From positions 1,174,013-1,238,012 of the forward strand of contig CAUYUJ010020170.1 in the NCBI GenBank assembly GCA_963575745.1: a stretch of DNA of 64,000 bases, read 5' to 3'. Within the stretch, counting starts at the first letter, position 1; each line of letters opens with the position of its first letter. Under the pieces are notes generated by a model. The model was not told the origin of the DNA, made no database searches, and saw nothing but the letters and a program-made list of their open reading frames with translations. Source of the DNA: Prorocentrum cordatum. Taxonomy: Eukaryota > Sar > Dinophyceae > Prorocentrales > Prorocentraceae. This document shows, in pieces, positions 50,384 to 60,949 of the stretch. The position numbers and the translations under genes are program-made.

Positions 50384-51625
50384 CCAAGATGCCCAACAAT
50401 TACTCGATTCTTCCGCCTCCGCCTGGTTCGGCTAGGCCTTACCCCTGGCTGAAACCCACGAGGCGTTGAGTGCCCTGAGACCCGTGAACTCATGAGGTAC
50501 TGGCGCTCCTCCTCCTTCTCCTCATCCTCATCCTCATCCTTCTCATGGCCCTGCTCCTCCGATTGTAGCTCTGAGGGGCGGGGCAAGCCGAGCTCAGAGG
50601 GCGGAGAGGGCAGGGGGGGGGGAAGGAACGAGGAAGGGGAAACAATCGTACGCAGACGGGCAGGGCCAGAGGCCAGAAGAGAGGGGGGCCGCCCGCGACG
50701 GGGATACGGTCAATGCGGCGGCGACGCCGACCAGGCGACGGCGGCGGCGGCGCAGGCGGAGCGTTGGAGCATGGGGCAGCCAGAGCAGACGAGGGGGTGG
50801 TGAGGGCACACCTCTGGGAACGCAGGCGGGGTCAGCCGAGCCGACGGCGCAGCGCGTCGCTGTTCATACTGACTGGGGCTGCCCGCCGCCCTCGGTTTTG
50901 GGCAACCCGATTTGTTCCAGGCGGGGCTGATGCTGCAGAAGGTGGTCGGACGGGCATCGTTCTCAGCGGCTGCGTTTCCATCCGCGCTTGGCGTTCTGGC
51001 GTGCTGGGCGACCGCCCGCAAGGGGCCATGCGACCAATCGCTAGGATTGCAACTGGTTGAGGAGGCGCACTCATGTCAACTGGCCCAATGTCCAAAAGAA
51101 GCAAAGTCCGAAACAAAGCGTTGGGCCAATGCTTTTACAGCATTCAAGCTCCAAAGTGTTAGAATCCAGACGTTCGGAAAAGTGTGGATAACGTTCGGTG
51201 GCGAAGAAGTTCGAAAGTATGAGGAGCGCGTGTAAGCTGTTCGTGAACTCCCGAATCTGTGTCCAAGCTGTTTTCGAACGGTTGCTGGACGTTGAATTTC
51301 AGTTCGGCTTTGTCCCACACTGCTTTCGAACGTTTTCCCATTTCCGTGAAAACATGTGAAATGTTGTCGATACGTTCCTGAACAGTTGAACTTGTTCATG
51401 GTTCTTGTTGCCCTTGGTTTCCGAACTCGAACTTCGAACCTCCCCCCCAGCCGAAGCCAAGCCCTAACTGTGTTTTTTTGCTTGAGAAAACGCATATCTC
51501 TCCTGGTCAGCCAATTACATTGCGAGGAGATGCATCGAGCGCCATGCATGTTCGGCGCAGAGAAAGAGAGAGAGATGGAGGCACAGAGAGAAATATACAC
51601 ATAATACTGAGAGAAAAAACAATCA
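50384..51625. other. No gene recognised
   Basis: A TCC patch at 50,508-50,545, GC-rich sequence, then an AT-richer stretch (51,120-51,440) with irregular GTTCGAA motifs. Short frames on both strands but nothing supported. Confidence 0.4.
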
Positions 51626-51865
51626 GGGAGGGCCTATAGGGCTATTGAGCTATAGGGCGATAGAGCTGTAGGGCTACAGAGTTGTAGGGCTATTGGGCTA
51701 TTGGCCTATAGGGCTTAGGGCTATAGGGCTATAGGGCACCCCCGGCCCCCGGGCACGCCCGTGCACCCGGGCACCCGGGCACCCGGGAACCCCCGGGCAC
51801 CCCCGAGCACCCCCCGGGCACTTGGGCCCCGGGCACCCCCGGGCACCCGGGCACCCGGGCGTGCA
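51626..51865. repeat. GGGCTATAG and GGGCACCC minisatellites
   Basis: Nine- to ten-base GGGCTATAG/GGGCTATTG units (to about 51,738) are followed by CCCGGGCAC units. Confidence 0.9.
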
Positions 51866-52530
51866 GCGGAAATCGGCGACAAACCGAACCTAACCATATG
51901 AATCCGCTAGGACCCCTACAGAAGCAAGTTTTGATTGGGGAGTTTATATGTGTATATATATATATACAGAGAGAGAGGGAGAGAGAGAGAGAGAAAGAGA
52001 AACAACAAAAAGATCGCAGAGTTGTGTGCCCATGGTGATGGCGCTGCTGCGAAGCGTGGTGCGCGGCGTGCTGATTTTCGCAGAGCGTTTGGGCGCGGTT
52101 CTCGAGCGAAGGCGCGCGAACTAGATCGCCCCTTCCGACTGGCCGAGCGATCGGCGCTGTGACCATTGCGTTTGCACGATGTTGCGGCGGCCCGCTTTGC
52201 AAAGCGCGACGTCGCGGATCGAACGCGCTTCGGTGGCAGAGAAGCCGGAGGACGATGGAAATGCGGTGGGCGACGGGCTTGCGTGCTTCCAATGCGCCGT
52301 TGTTTTTTTTTTCTGCCCGTCCCACGGGTGGCGGCAGATGGTGGGCAGTTGGCTAGTCGACAGCGCCAGTGTGCGACGAGGAGGCAGCGAGGGGAGATGG
52401 AGGAGGGCGGAGAAAGAGGAGGAGGGCGAGAAGGAGGAGAGAGAGAGAAAGAAAGAGCTAGAGGGAGAGAGAGGGACAGAGAGAGAGAGAGAAAAAAAGA
52501 GAGAGAGAGAGAGACATGTTGATTCTCTTT
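51866..52530. other. No gene; two GA-rich tracts
   Basis: GAGAGA tracts at 51,965-52,005 and 52,400-52,515 with unique GC-rich sequence between. Confidence 0.6.
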
Positions 52531-52534
52531 TCTA

Positions 52535-54220
52535 AATCCTTATAGTCCGGGGGCGGTGCCCCCCCCCCCCCCGACACGGCACCCCTTGGATCCGTGGCAC
52601 GGGGGGGGATTGGAAATTTGTGCCAAGGCGTGCACGCAGGCAGGCGGCAGTCCCAAATCGATCGGCGAAAGGCCCAAGAGTTACCCAAGACGGTCCAGGA
52701 TGGCATCCAGTTAGCCTTGACCCCCGCGGGATGCCCGAAGATCACCCCAATGTCACCCCAAAGAGGAGTTCGAACCCCAGACACATCGATGTGTCATTGG
52801 TTTTGTGTGATTTTCGGACGCTCGCTAATTCGGCCTTCAACGCGTCCGAGAACGTTGAACACGCATTGACAACCGCTCCCACACGGCCCAAATGCGCCCA
52901 ATGAGCGCCCGAAGCGGCCCCCAATCTGCCCACAAGAGTCCCCATGACCGCCCAAAACTGACCCCACGACGGCTGGCGCACGGCCTTGAAGTCGCCACAA
53001 ACGGTCCAAGATGGCAACATGCGGTCCAGACCCTTACTGGATGCTCGAAGGCGCTTCGAATGTCACGTCCAAGAGGCGCTCGAAACCTTGAAAATCTTGT
53101 TTTTTTCTGTGGTCTGTGTATGCTTTTCGACTATGTCCTCATTCGGCTTGCCAGGCGTCCGAAAACGCAAGCGAGGCACCGAAAACCTTTCCCGACTCCA
53201 GAAAAGCCGTGCGGGGGCCTAAGACGGCTCCTAGACTGCCCACAAGCGGCCCCATGACCGCCCCAAACTGACCCCAAGGCGGCCGGCGGAAGGCCCAAGA
53301 CACTCCCAAGACGGTCCAAATTGGCATCCAGTTGGCTTTGGCCCTCGTCGGATACCCTGAGGCGACCCGAAAGGTACCTCCAAGATGCGCTCGAGCCCTA
53401 AAAACATTGATGTTTCAATGATGTTGTAAGATTACCACCATTCGTTCCTCCGACCTGCCGGGCGTCCGAAAACATTGTCAAAGTTCCGAACACCGCTCCA
53501 ACCAAACCCAAACGCGCTTCCTGAATCCACAAAGCGGCCCCACGAGAGCCCGGGACGGCCCCCAATCTGCCTATCTATGGGCGGCGCCCTGACGGCCCAA
53601 AGAGGCCCCAACACGAGCCAAATCAGCATCCTCACTCTTTAGGAATGCGGCATGAGGGCCCTAGACGACTCCCAAACTGCCCATAGGCGGCTCCATGACA
53701 GCCCGGGGACACCGTCTGGACGCTCCTCAACAGGGCCACCCAGGAATTCCAGCTCTCCAGGGCACCTTCTCAACGTTCACCCAAGCGTGCAAACGGGCGA
53801 GCGGCAGTCCCAAGACGCCCCGAGGACAGTCCGAGGTGTCTCCGAGATGGACCAGCCACAAGGCCCTCACACCGCTCTGGCAGACCCCCATGTAGATCCC
53901 TGGGTTCTCGCCTGCTCCGGTGTTATTTCGTTACGGATGGCCGCAACTTGCCCACAACCCCAGGTTCGCAACCGTTTTTTCTGGAAATTCTGTTGCGCAC
54001 CCCAGAATGCAGCAGTTTCCATGTACGCCATTCCGTGCGCCCGTGGTCTCCGACTCACTTTGCCCGTCCCCAGTTGACTGCCCCCTTCTCCCCTTCCCCG
54101 CTTTTCCGTGATAAGAGCCAGCGAGCACGCTTCAAAGGGAAAAGATGAAGGCGCGACAGGCCAACCGCTCCAAAGCTTCAAGGAACAAGGTGCATGACGC
54201 GAAGCGCAAATACAGCCTTG

Positions 54221-54228
<8 letters not shown>
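52535..54228 (-). repeat. 1.75 kb dispersed repeat (family L), inverted copy
   Basis: Read on minus it starts at ATACAAGGCTGTATTTGCGC (54,228) and ends at GGCACCGCCCCCGGACTATA (52,540). It runs colinear with 38,255-40,048, lacks the AAC insert and has ~270-bp submodules. Differences are scattered substitutions and small indels. With its plus copy it forms an inverted pair about 12.5 kb apart, one arm inside and one outside the exchanger gene. Confidence 0.9.
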
Positions 54229-54256
<28 letters not shown>

Positions 54257-54262
54257 TATTAT
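54219..54262. repeat. (TA)n microsatellite
   Basis: TATATA run beside the end of family L. Confidence 0.95.
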
Positions 54263-54590
54263 TCTTTCGAAAGAAAATACCACGTAAGGTCTGGCGCGCT
54301 CTGCTTGGCACACTTGTTTGCTGATCCGCGCCAGTGCTGGAATTTGGTACGATAAGCAGGTCGCCCCAGCAGAGTCAAGGAAGTGGTCCGTGTCTTGCGT
54401 GTCGTTTTTCCGTGTTGGGAGCACGGGCTGCTCTCGCGGGAGGTGTTCTGTCCTCTCAGGGTGCCCTCCGTGACCAGTCCCGACATTGCGCCAGGCAGGG
54501 GCCCGAGTTGCACGGTGTTGGTGGCACTGCTGTCTTCCACGTGGGCGTCGCATGGCCATCTTGGCATCTGGTGACATGGACGGCGTCTGC
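54263..54590. other. No gene seen
   Basis: No supported feature. Confidence 0.4.
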
Positions 54591-54599
54591 CCAGCAGGG

Positions 54600-55170
54600 G
54601 GAGGAGGAGGCCGAGGATGAGACTGGAAGAGGAGGAGAAGGAGGAGGAGGAGGAGGAGGAACTGGAGGCGGAGTGTGAGCAGGGCGAGACGGATGGGCCG
54701 GAGGCTGCTGCAGAGAAGGAAAAAGCAGGCGGCAGATCATAATCAGGAAGGGGAGGGGCAGACTCTGGAGGCTCTGACTGGCACGAGGCTCCGCTCCGAG
54801 GCGGGCGGCCCGCGGCCCCACCACGGAGGTGGGCGCCGCCTCAGCGGGGCGCAGTCCGAAGATGGGGCCGCGGACGGGCACGAGGCCGCCCGCGACGGAG
54901 GAGTGGCCGGAGCCCCACGCCACGGGGGTGGGCGGCGCCTCGGGGGGCGCAGTCCGAAGGTGAGGCCGTCGACGAGCACGAGGCCGCACAAGATGGAGGA
55001 GCCGCCGAAGACGCCCCGCGCGCCCCAGCGGCTCCCCTGGGAGCTCGCTCCCGAACGGTGGGGGGGAGGAGGGGTACTGACCCTCCACAGAGGCGTGCTC
55101 ACTCTGCTCCCCGCTGGGAGCTCTCATCGCGCGCGCGCACGCTGGCAGCAGCGGGTCCCCCACTAAGCAG
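54600..55170. other. GGA tract and duplicated acidic-frame block, unassigned
   Basis: After a GGA tract (54,600-54,665) a ~110-bp block is duplicated (about 54,810-54,915 and 54,920-55,020). In plus frames the copies read AQSEDGAADGHEAARDGG and AQSEGEAVDEHEAAQDGG, but in different frames. This may be a duplicated exon or a repeat. The minus frame through it is also open. Confidence 0.3.
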
Positions 55171-56152
55171 ACCTGGGCGGCGCGGGCGGCGGCGCAGGCT
55201 GCGGCGCGGCCCTTGCTACGGCGGGGATCGCTTCCCCAAAGGTTTGGAGCGCTGCGCCAAGATCGGGCTGGTGGATGCGTAGCAGCTGAAAGTCACGAAG
55301 GAGTCGACGACGCTCCGAACTTGTTTCCCGCTCAGCCATGGCACCCCTAGCCGCCCCAACTCTGGCGGCGCCTCCACCATCTCGACGCACACCGCCAAGA
55401 TCGCTGGCATGCGCGTCCGTCTGTACCGACACGGCCTGTAGCGCCTCCGGCTCGCTGGGCGCCGCGGGGGGCGCGAACGAAGCTGCCATGGTCGCCGCCG
55501 CCGCCGCCGCGGGGGCCTTGATCGTAGCCAGTTCGGCCTCGATCTCCGCGTCGTAGCCGTCGCCGGCTGCCGCCACGGCACGGGCGCCGTCCCGCTCGCC
55601 AGGTGCGGGGCCCGGAGGGGGCGCGGAACGGGCGCCCTCGGCGGCTTCGGCAGACGCCTCCGGCGCCTGATGCGCCTCCGCGGGCGCTTGTGCCTCGGCG
55701 CGCGACGGCGCAACAGCGAGCGCGGCTACAAGCCGCGTGGGCCCGCTGCCGCGGCGGTTCCCCGGCGCAGCAGCGGCACCGAGGCTGAGCGCAATGGCGC
55801 GGCCCTCCGCACGGCGGTACTGCGCCCTGTGCTCGGCCGCGGTGCGGTTGGGCAGCGAACGCCAGGATGCTGCGCCAGCGAGCCCTGTGCACATGGGGGT
55901 CAGCCAGGGCACCGGGTCCTGCAGGATCCTGCTCGGCGAGGACCCCCTTTGGCTGACCCGGGTTAGCGAGCCGCTCGTGGCCGCGAGGCGGCCGCGCCAA
56001 TTGGCTGACTTGGTTTTGCAAAGACCTGCGTTGCAGTTTTTGTTGCCTGCATTGCAGTTTTCTTGGTTTCCTGCTGACCCGGGTCTGGATTGACCCGGGT
56101 CAGAGGATCCATGAGGCGGACTCTGCAGGCCCTCCAGAGATTCGAAGTTCAA
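55163..56152 (-). CDS. Long Ala-rich open frame, unknown
   Basis: A 329-codon minus frame with Ala-rich, low-complexity middle (GYDAEIEAELATIKAP, SEPEALQAVSVQTDAHASDL) and a more ordinary end (MAERETSSERRRLLRDFQLL, RIHQPDLGAALQTFGEAIPA). No known domain. GC-rich composition alone can keep such a frame open, and frames on the other strand are open too. It agrees in strand with two better exon candidates at 59.5 and 60.8 kb. Confidence 0.3.
   Translation of the reverse strand: MNFESLEGLQSPPHGSSDPGQSRPGSAGNQENCNAGNKNCNAGLCKTKSANWRGRLAATSGSLTRVSQRGSSPSRILQDPVPWLTPMCTGLAGAASWRSLPNRTAAEHRAQYRRAEGRAIALSLGAAAAPGNRRGSGPTRLVAALAVAPSRAEAQAPAEAHQAPEASAEAAEGARSAPPPGPAPGERDGARAVAAAGDGYDAEIEAELATIKAPAAAAAATMAASFAPPAAPSEPEALQAVSVQTDAHASDLGGVRRDGGGAARVGAARGAMAERETSSERRRLLRDFQLLRIHQPDLGAALQTFGEAIPAVARAAPQPAPPPAPPRSA
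55885..56112. repeat. TGACCCGGGTC-type palindromes
   Basis: GGGTCAGCCA at 55,899 pairs with TGGCTGACCC at 55,948. Further right CTGACCCGGGTC and TTGACCCGGGTCAG repeat. Related ACTCGGGTCA units form the array at 61,731-62,165. Confidence 0.6.
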
Positions 56153-56800
56153 GAAGCGGCAGCGATTGAAGGCTGCACCTGCCCACAGGCCTATCCAGGG
56201 CGACTTTTGTGTGGTCCCGATGTGAGCTCTGCTTGAGGTGAGCGCCTACTTGAACCCTCTCGCATGATAGCTGACGGCTTGGGCCCCTTGCTGTATGATG
56301 TTCCAACCTACTTCGTCCTTGATCACCCGTGAAAAATGTCGAGTACCAAGAACTTCTCGAAATTGGAGGATGTTCACGCGTCGGGCCATGGGATGCGATA
56401 CTCGTGCGGCACTTCGCCAGTTCGTCGGGCAGACACTGTTACGATACTTGTCGGGTACTCGAACTGATTTCTGGGATTTGGCCTTCAAGTACGATGCTAA
56501 CAACATAACAACGGCTATCCTCCTGGCCTGTCTTTAAGGCCGTCGTCCCCTCGGCCATCTCGCGCGTGAGCGAATCCCGGCTTATAGCTGATGTTGCTTC
56601 TCCCCTGCGTCCACTGCACGCCTTCTCGCAGCCTGCTGTCAGACTGCCATCGCGCACGAAGTGCTTCTCGATTTGGCGCCTCCCGCACGGACTGGTCCCA
56701 GCACTGTAGCCGATGACGTTGGCTTCGCGCGTTCTCGCGGTGCTCACGCACACGGGTCCTTGCCTGGCAATTGTTGACGTTGACCCGCGCGGATTTTTTT
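56113..56800. other. No gene recognised
   Basis: Short frames on both strands, no motif. Confidence 0.35.
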
Positions 56801-56807
56801 TTAGCAA

Positions 56808-57012
56808 AGAAGGAGGAGGCGGAGGAGGAGGAGGAGGAGGAGGAGGAAGAGGGAGGGGAGGAGGAGGAGGGGGAGGAGGAGGAGGAGGAGGAGGCGGAGG
56901 AGGAGGAGGGAGGGGAGGGGAGGAGGAGGAGGAGGAGGAGGAGGAGGAGGAGGAGGAGGAGGAGGAGGAGGAGGAGGAGGAGGAGGAGGAGGAGGAGGAG
57001 GGGAGGAGGAGG
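56808..57012. repeat. (GGA)n tract
   Basis: About 200 bases of GGA with AGAGGGAGG interruptions. Confidence 0.97.
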
Positions 57013-57534
57013 CTTTTTTGACTATACTTAGCTCGTTGCAAGTTAGCTTGAGCGCAGCGGCCAACAGGACTGGCACAGGCTGCACACGAGAAGCCCGAGA
57101 GCATGGACGCTGAGCTGCTTCCGCTCTCGTCCCGAAAACTGTCAGGAGAGAGGTATTGGCGCTGAGGGAGGGGAGGAGAGGAATCATACCGAGAGAGGAG
57201 GAGATTGCAGCGCCGTGCGAAGAGAGACATCAGCGGCACCCTGCTTCGTTGCCCATAGTAGGGCAGCCCTCGATGCAGAGAGCAGTGCGAGGCAGGAAAA
57301 AGAAAAGACCTGCCTGGGAGTGCCTTCCGAATTTCGGACGGCTATTGAGAGGGAAGAGCTGGACGGAGGGCCAAAATGGCCAGGCCGCATTGCGGCTGTC
57401 CAAACCTCCATGGGAGGAGATCTGGACTGGAGGAAGAGCGGGGGAAGTCATAAGAGGCGGGGGAGGAAGAAGGGCCAGAGTGGCATTGCCGTGTTGCAGG
57501 GCGTACGCTGCAGCTGAAAGGCCTGTACGGGCCG
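57013..57534. other. No gene recognised
   Basis: Unique sequence. The minus frame from 57,239 is open into the GGA tract but shows no domain. Confidence 0.4.
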
Positions 57535-59252
57535 ACCGCGGCGGGGAGGTGGGTGCGCCTGGGCGCTAGCCGAGACCAGACAACAGGGACCCACCTCCGT
57601 GTGGCCCCTCACAGGCACACAGGGACCAAGGGGACCCTGCTATACCTGGACGGGGGCCAAAGAGATGCGCCGGGGCAAGGTGCCACGGTCCTCTCATGAG
57701 GCGCTTGTGGCTAGGACTGTCTAGGTGGTGAGCTGCCACGGCGAACCAAGAGTATTAGGCCAGCCCACCACCTAGAGACTCAGCCGTGGCGAGTCTGCGA
57801 ATTGCTGTGTGTGCTTAGCCGATCGCTGTTTAGCGAGGCTGCAAAAATGTGCCGTGCTGTCCGCACTAGTGCGGCAAAGTGAGAAGTCGCGCCCATGAAT
57901 GGCGACTACTCATGGAGGGCCCTCTAAAGAGGGGCCGGTGGAGAAAAGAGCGCTAGTTGGGCTGCCGAGGTAGGTATTAGGCGGCTCCGCCCCTGTGTGG
58001 CGCATTGGCGGTTGCACCATGGGCGCCCATCCCACGTAGGCCTGAGATGGTGACGACAGATGCCGCAAGAGTTGCAGTGAGAGTGTGCACCTGTAGGACT
58101 CACTGCAGCGGAATGCATGTCGGCTTGGCCGGCCTTAAATTGGAGACGCGGTGTCTCCTTTGTTTAGGCTCGTGTGATGACTTGGGCTGTATAGGTGGTG
58201 GGCTGCATGCAAACCGGGATCTGAGCAGTGTGCTAACCCACCACCTATGCGTGAGGACTCAGCCGTGGCGAGTCTGCGAATTGAGATATGTGAGCGGCGC
58301 TTAGCCGCCTCACTGTTAGCGGGGCTGCCCAAGGTTGCAGCGCCGCACATTGACGGGATAGGCTGGATGCTGCTAGACTCGCGTGGCCTACCGCGGCGGG
58401 GAGGTGGGTGTGCCTGGGCGCTAGCCGAGACCAGACAACAGGGACCCACCTCCGTGTGGCCCCGCACAGGCACACAGGGACCAAGGGGACCCTGCTACAC
58501 CTGGATGGGGGCCAAAGAGATGCGCCGGGGCAGAGGCCACGGTCCTCTCATGAGGCACTTGTGGCTAGGACTGTCTAGGTAGTGAGCTGCCAGGGCGAAC
58601 CAAGAGTACTAGGCCAGCCCACCCCCTAGACTCAGCCGTGGCGAGTCTGCGAATTGCTGTGTGAGCTTAGCCGATCGCTGTTTAGCGAGGCTGCTAAAAT
58701 GTACTGCGCTGGCCGCACTAGTGCGGCAAAGTGAGAAGTCGCGCCCATGAATGGCGACTACTCCTGGACAGGGCCCTCTAAAAGAGAGGCCGGTGGAGAA
58801 AAAAGCGCTAGGTGGGCTGCCGAGGTAGGTATTAGGCGGCTCCGCCCCTGTGTGGCGCATTGACGGTTGCGCCATGGGCGCCCATCCCATTTAGGCCTGA
58901 GATGGTGTCGACTGATGCCGCAAGAGTTGCAGTGTGTGTGCACCCGAAGGACTCACTGCAGCGGAATGTATGCCGGCTTGGCCGGCCTTAAATTGGAGAC
59001 GCGGTGTCTCCTTTGTTATAGTTTGGCTCGAGTGAAGAAGGCTTGGGCTGATTAGGTGGTAGGCTGCAGGCAAACCAGGAACTGAGCAGTGTGCTAACCC
59101 ACCACCTATGCGTGAGGACTCAGCCGTGGCGAGTCTGCGAATTGAGATATGTGAGCGGCGCTTAGCCGCCTCACTGTTAGCGGGGCTGCCCGAGGTTGCA
59201 GAGCCGCACAATGACGGGATGGGCTGGATGCTGTTAGACTCGCGTGGTCTAC
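57535..59252 (+). repeat. ~860-bp tandem duplication made of small hairpins
   Basis: Copy 1 is 57,535-58,389 and copy 2 is 58,390-59,252 (offset 855 at the start). Nearly all of each unit folds into consecutive short stems, for example GGAGGTGGGT/ACCCACCTCC, AGACTC/GAGTCT, CCGCACTAGTGCGG, AGTCGC/GCGACT, ATGGGCGCCCAT, GCAGTGAG/CTCACTGC, GGAGAC/GTCTCC, and GTGAGCGGC/GCCGCCTCAC. Two related ~55-bp foldbacks with TAGGTGGTG arms occur per unit. No ORF. Confidence 0.85.
57721..57775. repeat. TAGGTGGTG foldback, copy 1
   Basis: CTAGGTGGTGAGCTG pairs with CAGCCCACCACCTAG with one mismatch. Others: 58,191-58,248, 58,575-58,628, 59,052-59,108 and 59,313-59,392. ACTCAGCCGTGGCGAGTCTG follows each of the first four closely. 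Confidence 0.8.
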
Positions 59253-59312
59253 AACTCAGCTATGCAGGACGGCTCGACCGACCTTGAATTGGAGCGGCAT
59301 GGCTCCAGCTGT

Positions 59313-59392
59313 TTAGGTGGTGGGCTGCCGAGGTGGAGAGAAGACGCTGAAAGGATGTGGAAAGGAAAGTATTAGGCGAGCCCACCACCTAA
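59313..59392. mobile_element. 80-bp foldback with perfect 14-bp arms
   Basis: TTAGGTGGTGGGCT and AGCCCACCACCTAA are exact reverse complements. The loop (GAGGTGGAGAGAAGACGCTG and onward) is unlike those of the earlier copies. Preceded by GGAGC..GGCTCC, so a third, diverged partial unit of the hairpin duplication. Confidence 0.75.
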
Positions 59393-59476
59393 GTATGCAC
59401 GCTGCTAGTTGCGCCGAGGTCGCTTAGGACGACCTAGAAGGGCGCTGACTGATGCGTCATTAGCGTGGCTCGCTCA

Positions 59477-59701
59477 GGCACTGAAGGGCGACGGGTTGAG
59501 AGAGCGGGCGGCAGCCGAGAGCGCCGACAGACCTGCCGCTGTCGCCGCCGCACGCGCCTGGGCCTCTTGCGCGGCAGCCTGCTGCTGGTTGTAGTGGTTC
59601 CTCAGCATGGCCTCCACCTCAGAGATGGTCGCCAGGCCTGGGGTCTCGATCCACTCCCAGTCCCAGGTTTCGACGACCTGGCCGTCGATGACGTCCAGCG
59701 A
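59477..59701 (-). CDS. Minus-strand exon of an unidentified protein
   Basis: On minus a CCTCCTCCTCCTCAAG acceptor opens the frame SLDVIDGQVVETWDWEWIET then PGLATISEVEAMLRNHYNQQ, continuing Gln/Ala-rich to SLNPSPFSA and TGA (59,474-59,476). The Trp-rich start and amphipathic Gln/Ala helix look like real protein. An AG|GT donor at 59,533-59,532 is an alternative end. The (GGA)n tract beside it is, on minus, a long polypyrimidine tract before the acceptor. I recognise no family. Confidence 0.5.
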
Positions 59702-59702
59702 C

Positions 59703-59725
59703 TTGAGGAGGAGGAGGAGGAGGGA

Positions 59726-59756
<31 letters not shown>

Positions 59757-60210
59757 GAGGAGGAGGAGGAGGAGGAGGAGGAGGAGGAGGAGGAGGAGGA
59801 GAGGAGGAGGAGGAGGAGGAGGAGGGGGGGGAGGAGGAGGCGGAGGAGGAGGCGGAGGAGGAGGAGGAGGAGGAGGAGGAGTGCCACAAAACCGTTCCTT
59901 TCAGCTCAGAAAATCAACAGGAGCAGGAGGAGGAGGAGGAGCAGCAGCGGAGGAGGAGGAGGTGGGAGGGAGAGAGGGAGGGAGGCAGGGAAGGAGGGAG
60001 GGATTGGAGGAGGAGGAGGAGGAGGAGGCCCTGAGGAGGAGGAGGAGGAGGAGGAGGAGGAGGAGGAGGAGGAGGAGGGGAAGGAGAAGAAGGAGGAGGG
60101 GGGAGGAGGAGCAGGAGGAGGATAGGGAGGACGGTGTAGAGGAGGAGGAGGAGGAGGAGGATAAGGAGGAGAAGGAGGAGAAGGAGGAGGAGGAGGAGGA
60201 GGACGGAGGA
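59703..60210. repeat. (GGA)n tracts, about 0.5 kb
   Basis: Three GGA blocks separated at 59,881-59,930 and 59,960-60,015 by short unique sequence. Confidence 0.97.
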
Positions 60211-60304
60211 AGAGGGTGTCTTGGAGTATCCCCCGCCGGTGAGGCTACGACAAGCCTTGGGAGAGACGAGAGGACACGGCGGCTCGGCTGACGCGCGCGG
60301 AGTT

Positions 60305-60545
60305 GGAACAGGAGGAGGAGGAGCGAGGGCGTGGACGAGGGCGAGGGCGAGGGCGAGAGCGAGGGCGAGGACGAGGACAAGGACGGTGTGGAGGAGGTGG
60401 ACGAGGACGAGGACGGGTTGGAGGAGGTGGAAGAGGACGAGGACGTGGATGTTGACGAGGACGTGGTGGAGGAGGAGGACGAGTTCGAGAACAGGCTGGA
60501 GGAAGTAGAAGATGATGATGAGGAGGAGGAGGAGGAGGACGAGTC
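60305..60545. repeat. GAGGACGAGG-type degenerate triplet repeat
   Basis: GAGGGCGAGG, GACGAGGAC and GGAGGAGGTGG units. Acidic plus frames (EDEDKDGVEEVDEDEDG) come from the repeat. Confidence 0.85.
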
Positions 60546-60814
60546 GGATGTCCGACGATGTGCTTTTGTTTCAATTGGGGTGTGTTTGGTTTGCTTCTAC
60601 ATCTGATGCATTTTCCTTCGAGTTCTGCCTTTTGATGCCATCTGGGGCGATGTTCTAGAGGTTCTCTTCCTCCTTCATCCTCCACCTCGCTCCTCCCCCC
60701 TCCTCCCCCTTCTCCCCCCTCTCCCCCCCTCCGTTCTCCGTCCTCCCTCAACGCTTCACCCCTCGCCTCCCCCGTTCCTCGCCCCTCACGGCCCCACAGG
60801 CGCCCCCCCCCCAC
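60546..60814. other. No gene on plus; putative minus intron
   Basis: C-rich and TCC-rich on plus at 60,665-60,800. It separates the minus exon at 60,815-60,886 from downstream sequence. Confidence 0.4.
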
Positions 60815-60886
60815 CCGGACCATCAAGAACAGATCCGGGACGAAAATCTTTTCCTTGGGAGGCGTCGGGAGCACTTTGGCCGCGAG
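60815..60886 (-). CDS. Minus-strand internal exon, 24 codons, unidentified
   Basis: On minus GTGTTTCTTTTCAG is an excellent acceptor. The exon reads LAAKVLPTPPKEKIFVPDLF then LMVR, with balanced codons unlike the surrounding repeats, and ends at CGG|GTGGGG. It is likely part of the same gene as the exon at 59,477-59,701, but the phase between them cannot be checked without the exons in between. No family recognised. Confidence 0.5.
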
Positions 60887-60949
60887 CTGAAAAGAAACAC
60901 ACATCTTAGGATGCCAGGAGAGGGAGGGTGGGTTGAAGGGGAGTGGAGC

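Noticed and set aside
54675-55166. A 163-codon plus gene
   Set aside because: The duplicated block changes frame between copies and the minus strand is equally open, so I left it unassigned.
57535-59252. tRNA or rRNA genes among the hairpins
   Set aside because: No cloverleaf with the T-loop TTCRA signature or conserved rRNA core could be read; only simple stems are seen.
60221-60606. Acidic plus frames (EDEDKDGVEEVDEDEDG-like)
   Set aside because: They come from the GAGGACGAGG repeat, and the better coding evidence nearby is on minus.
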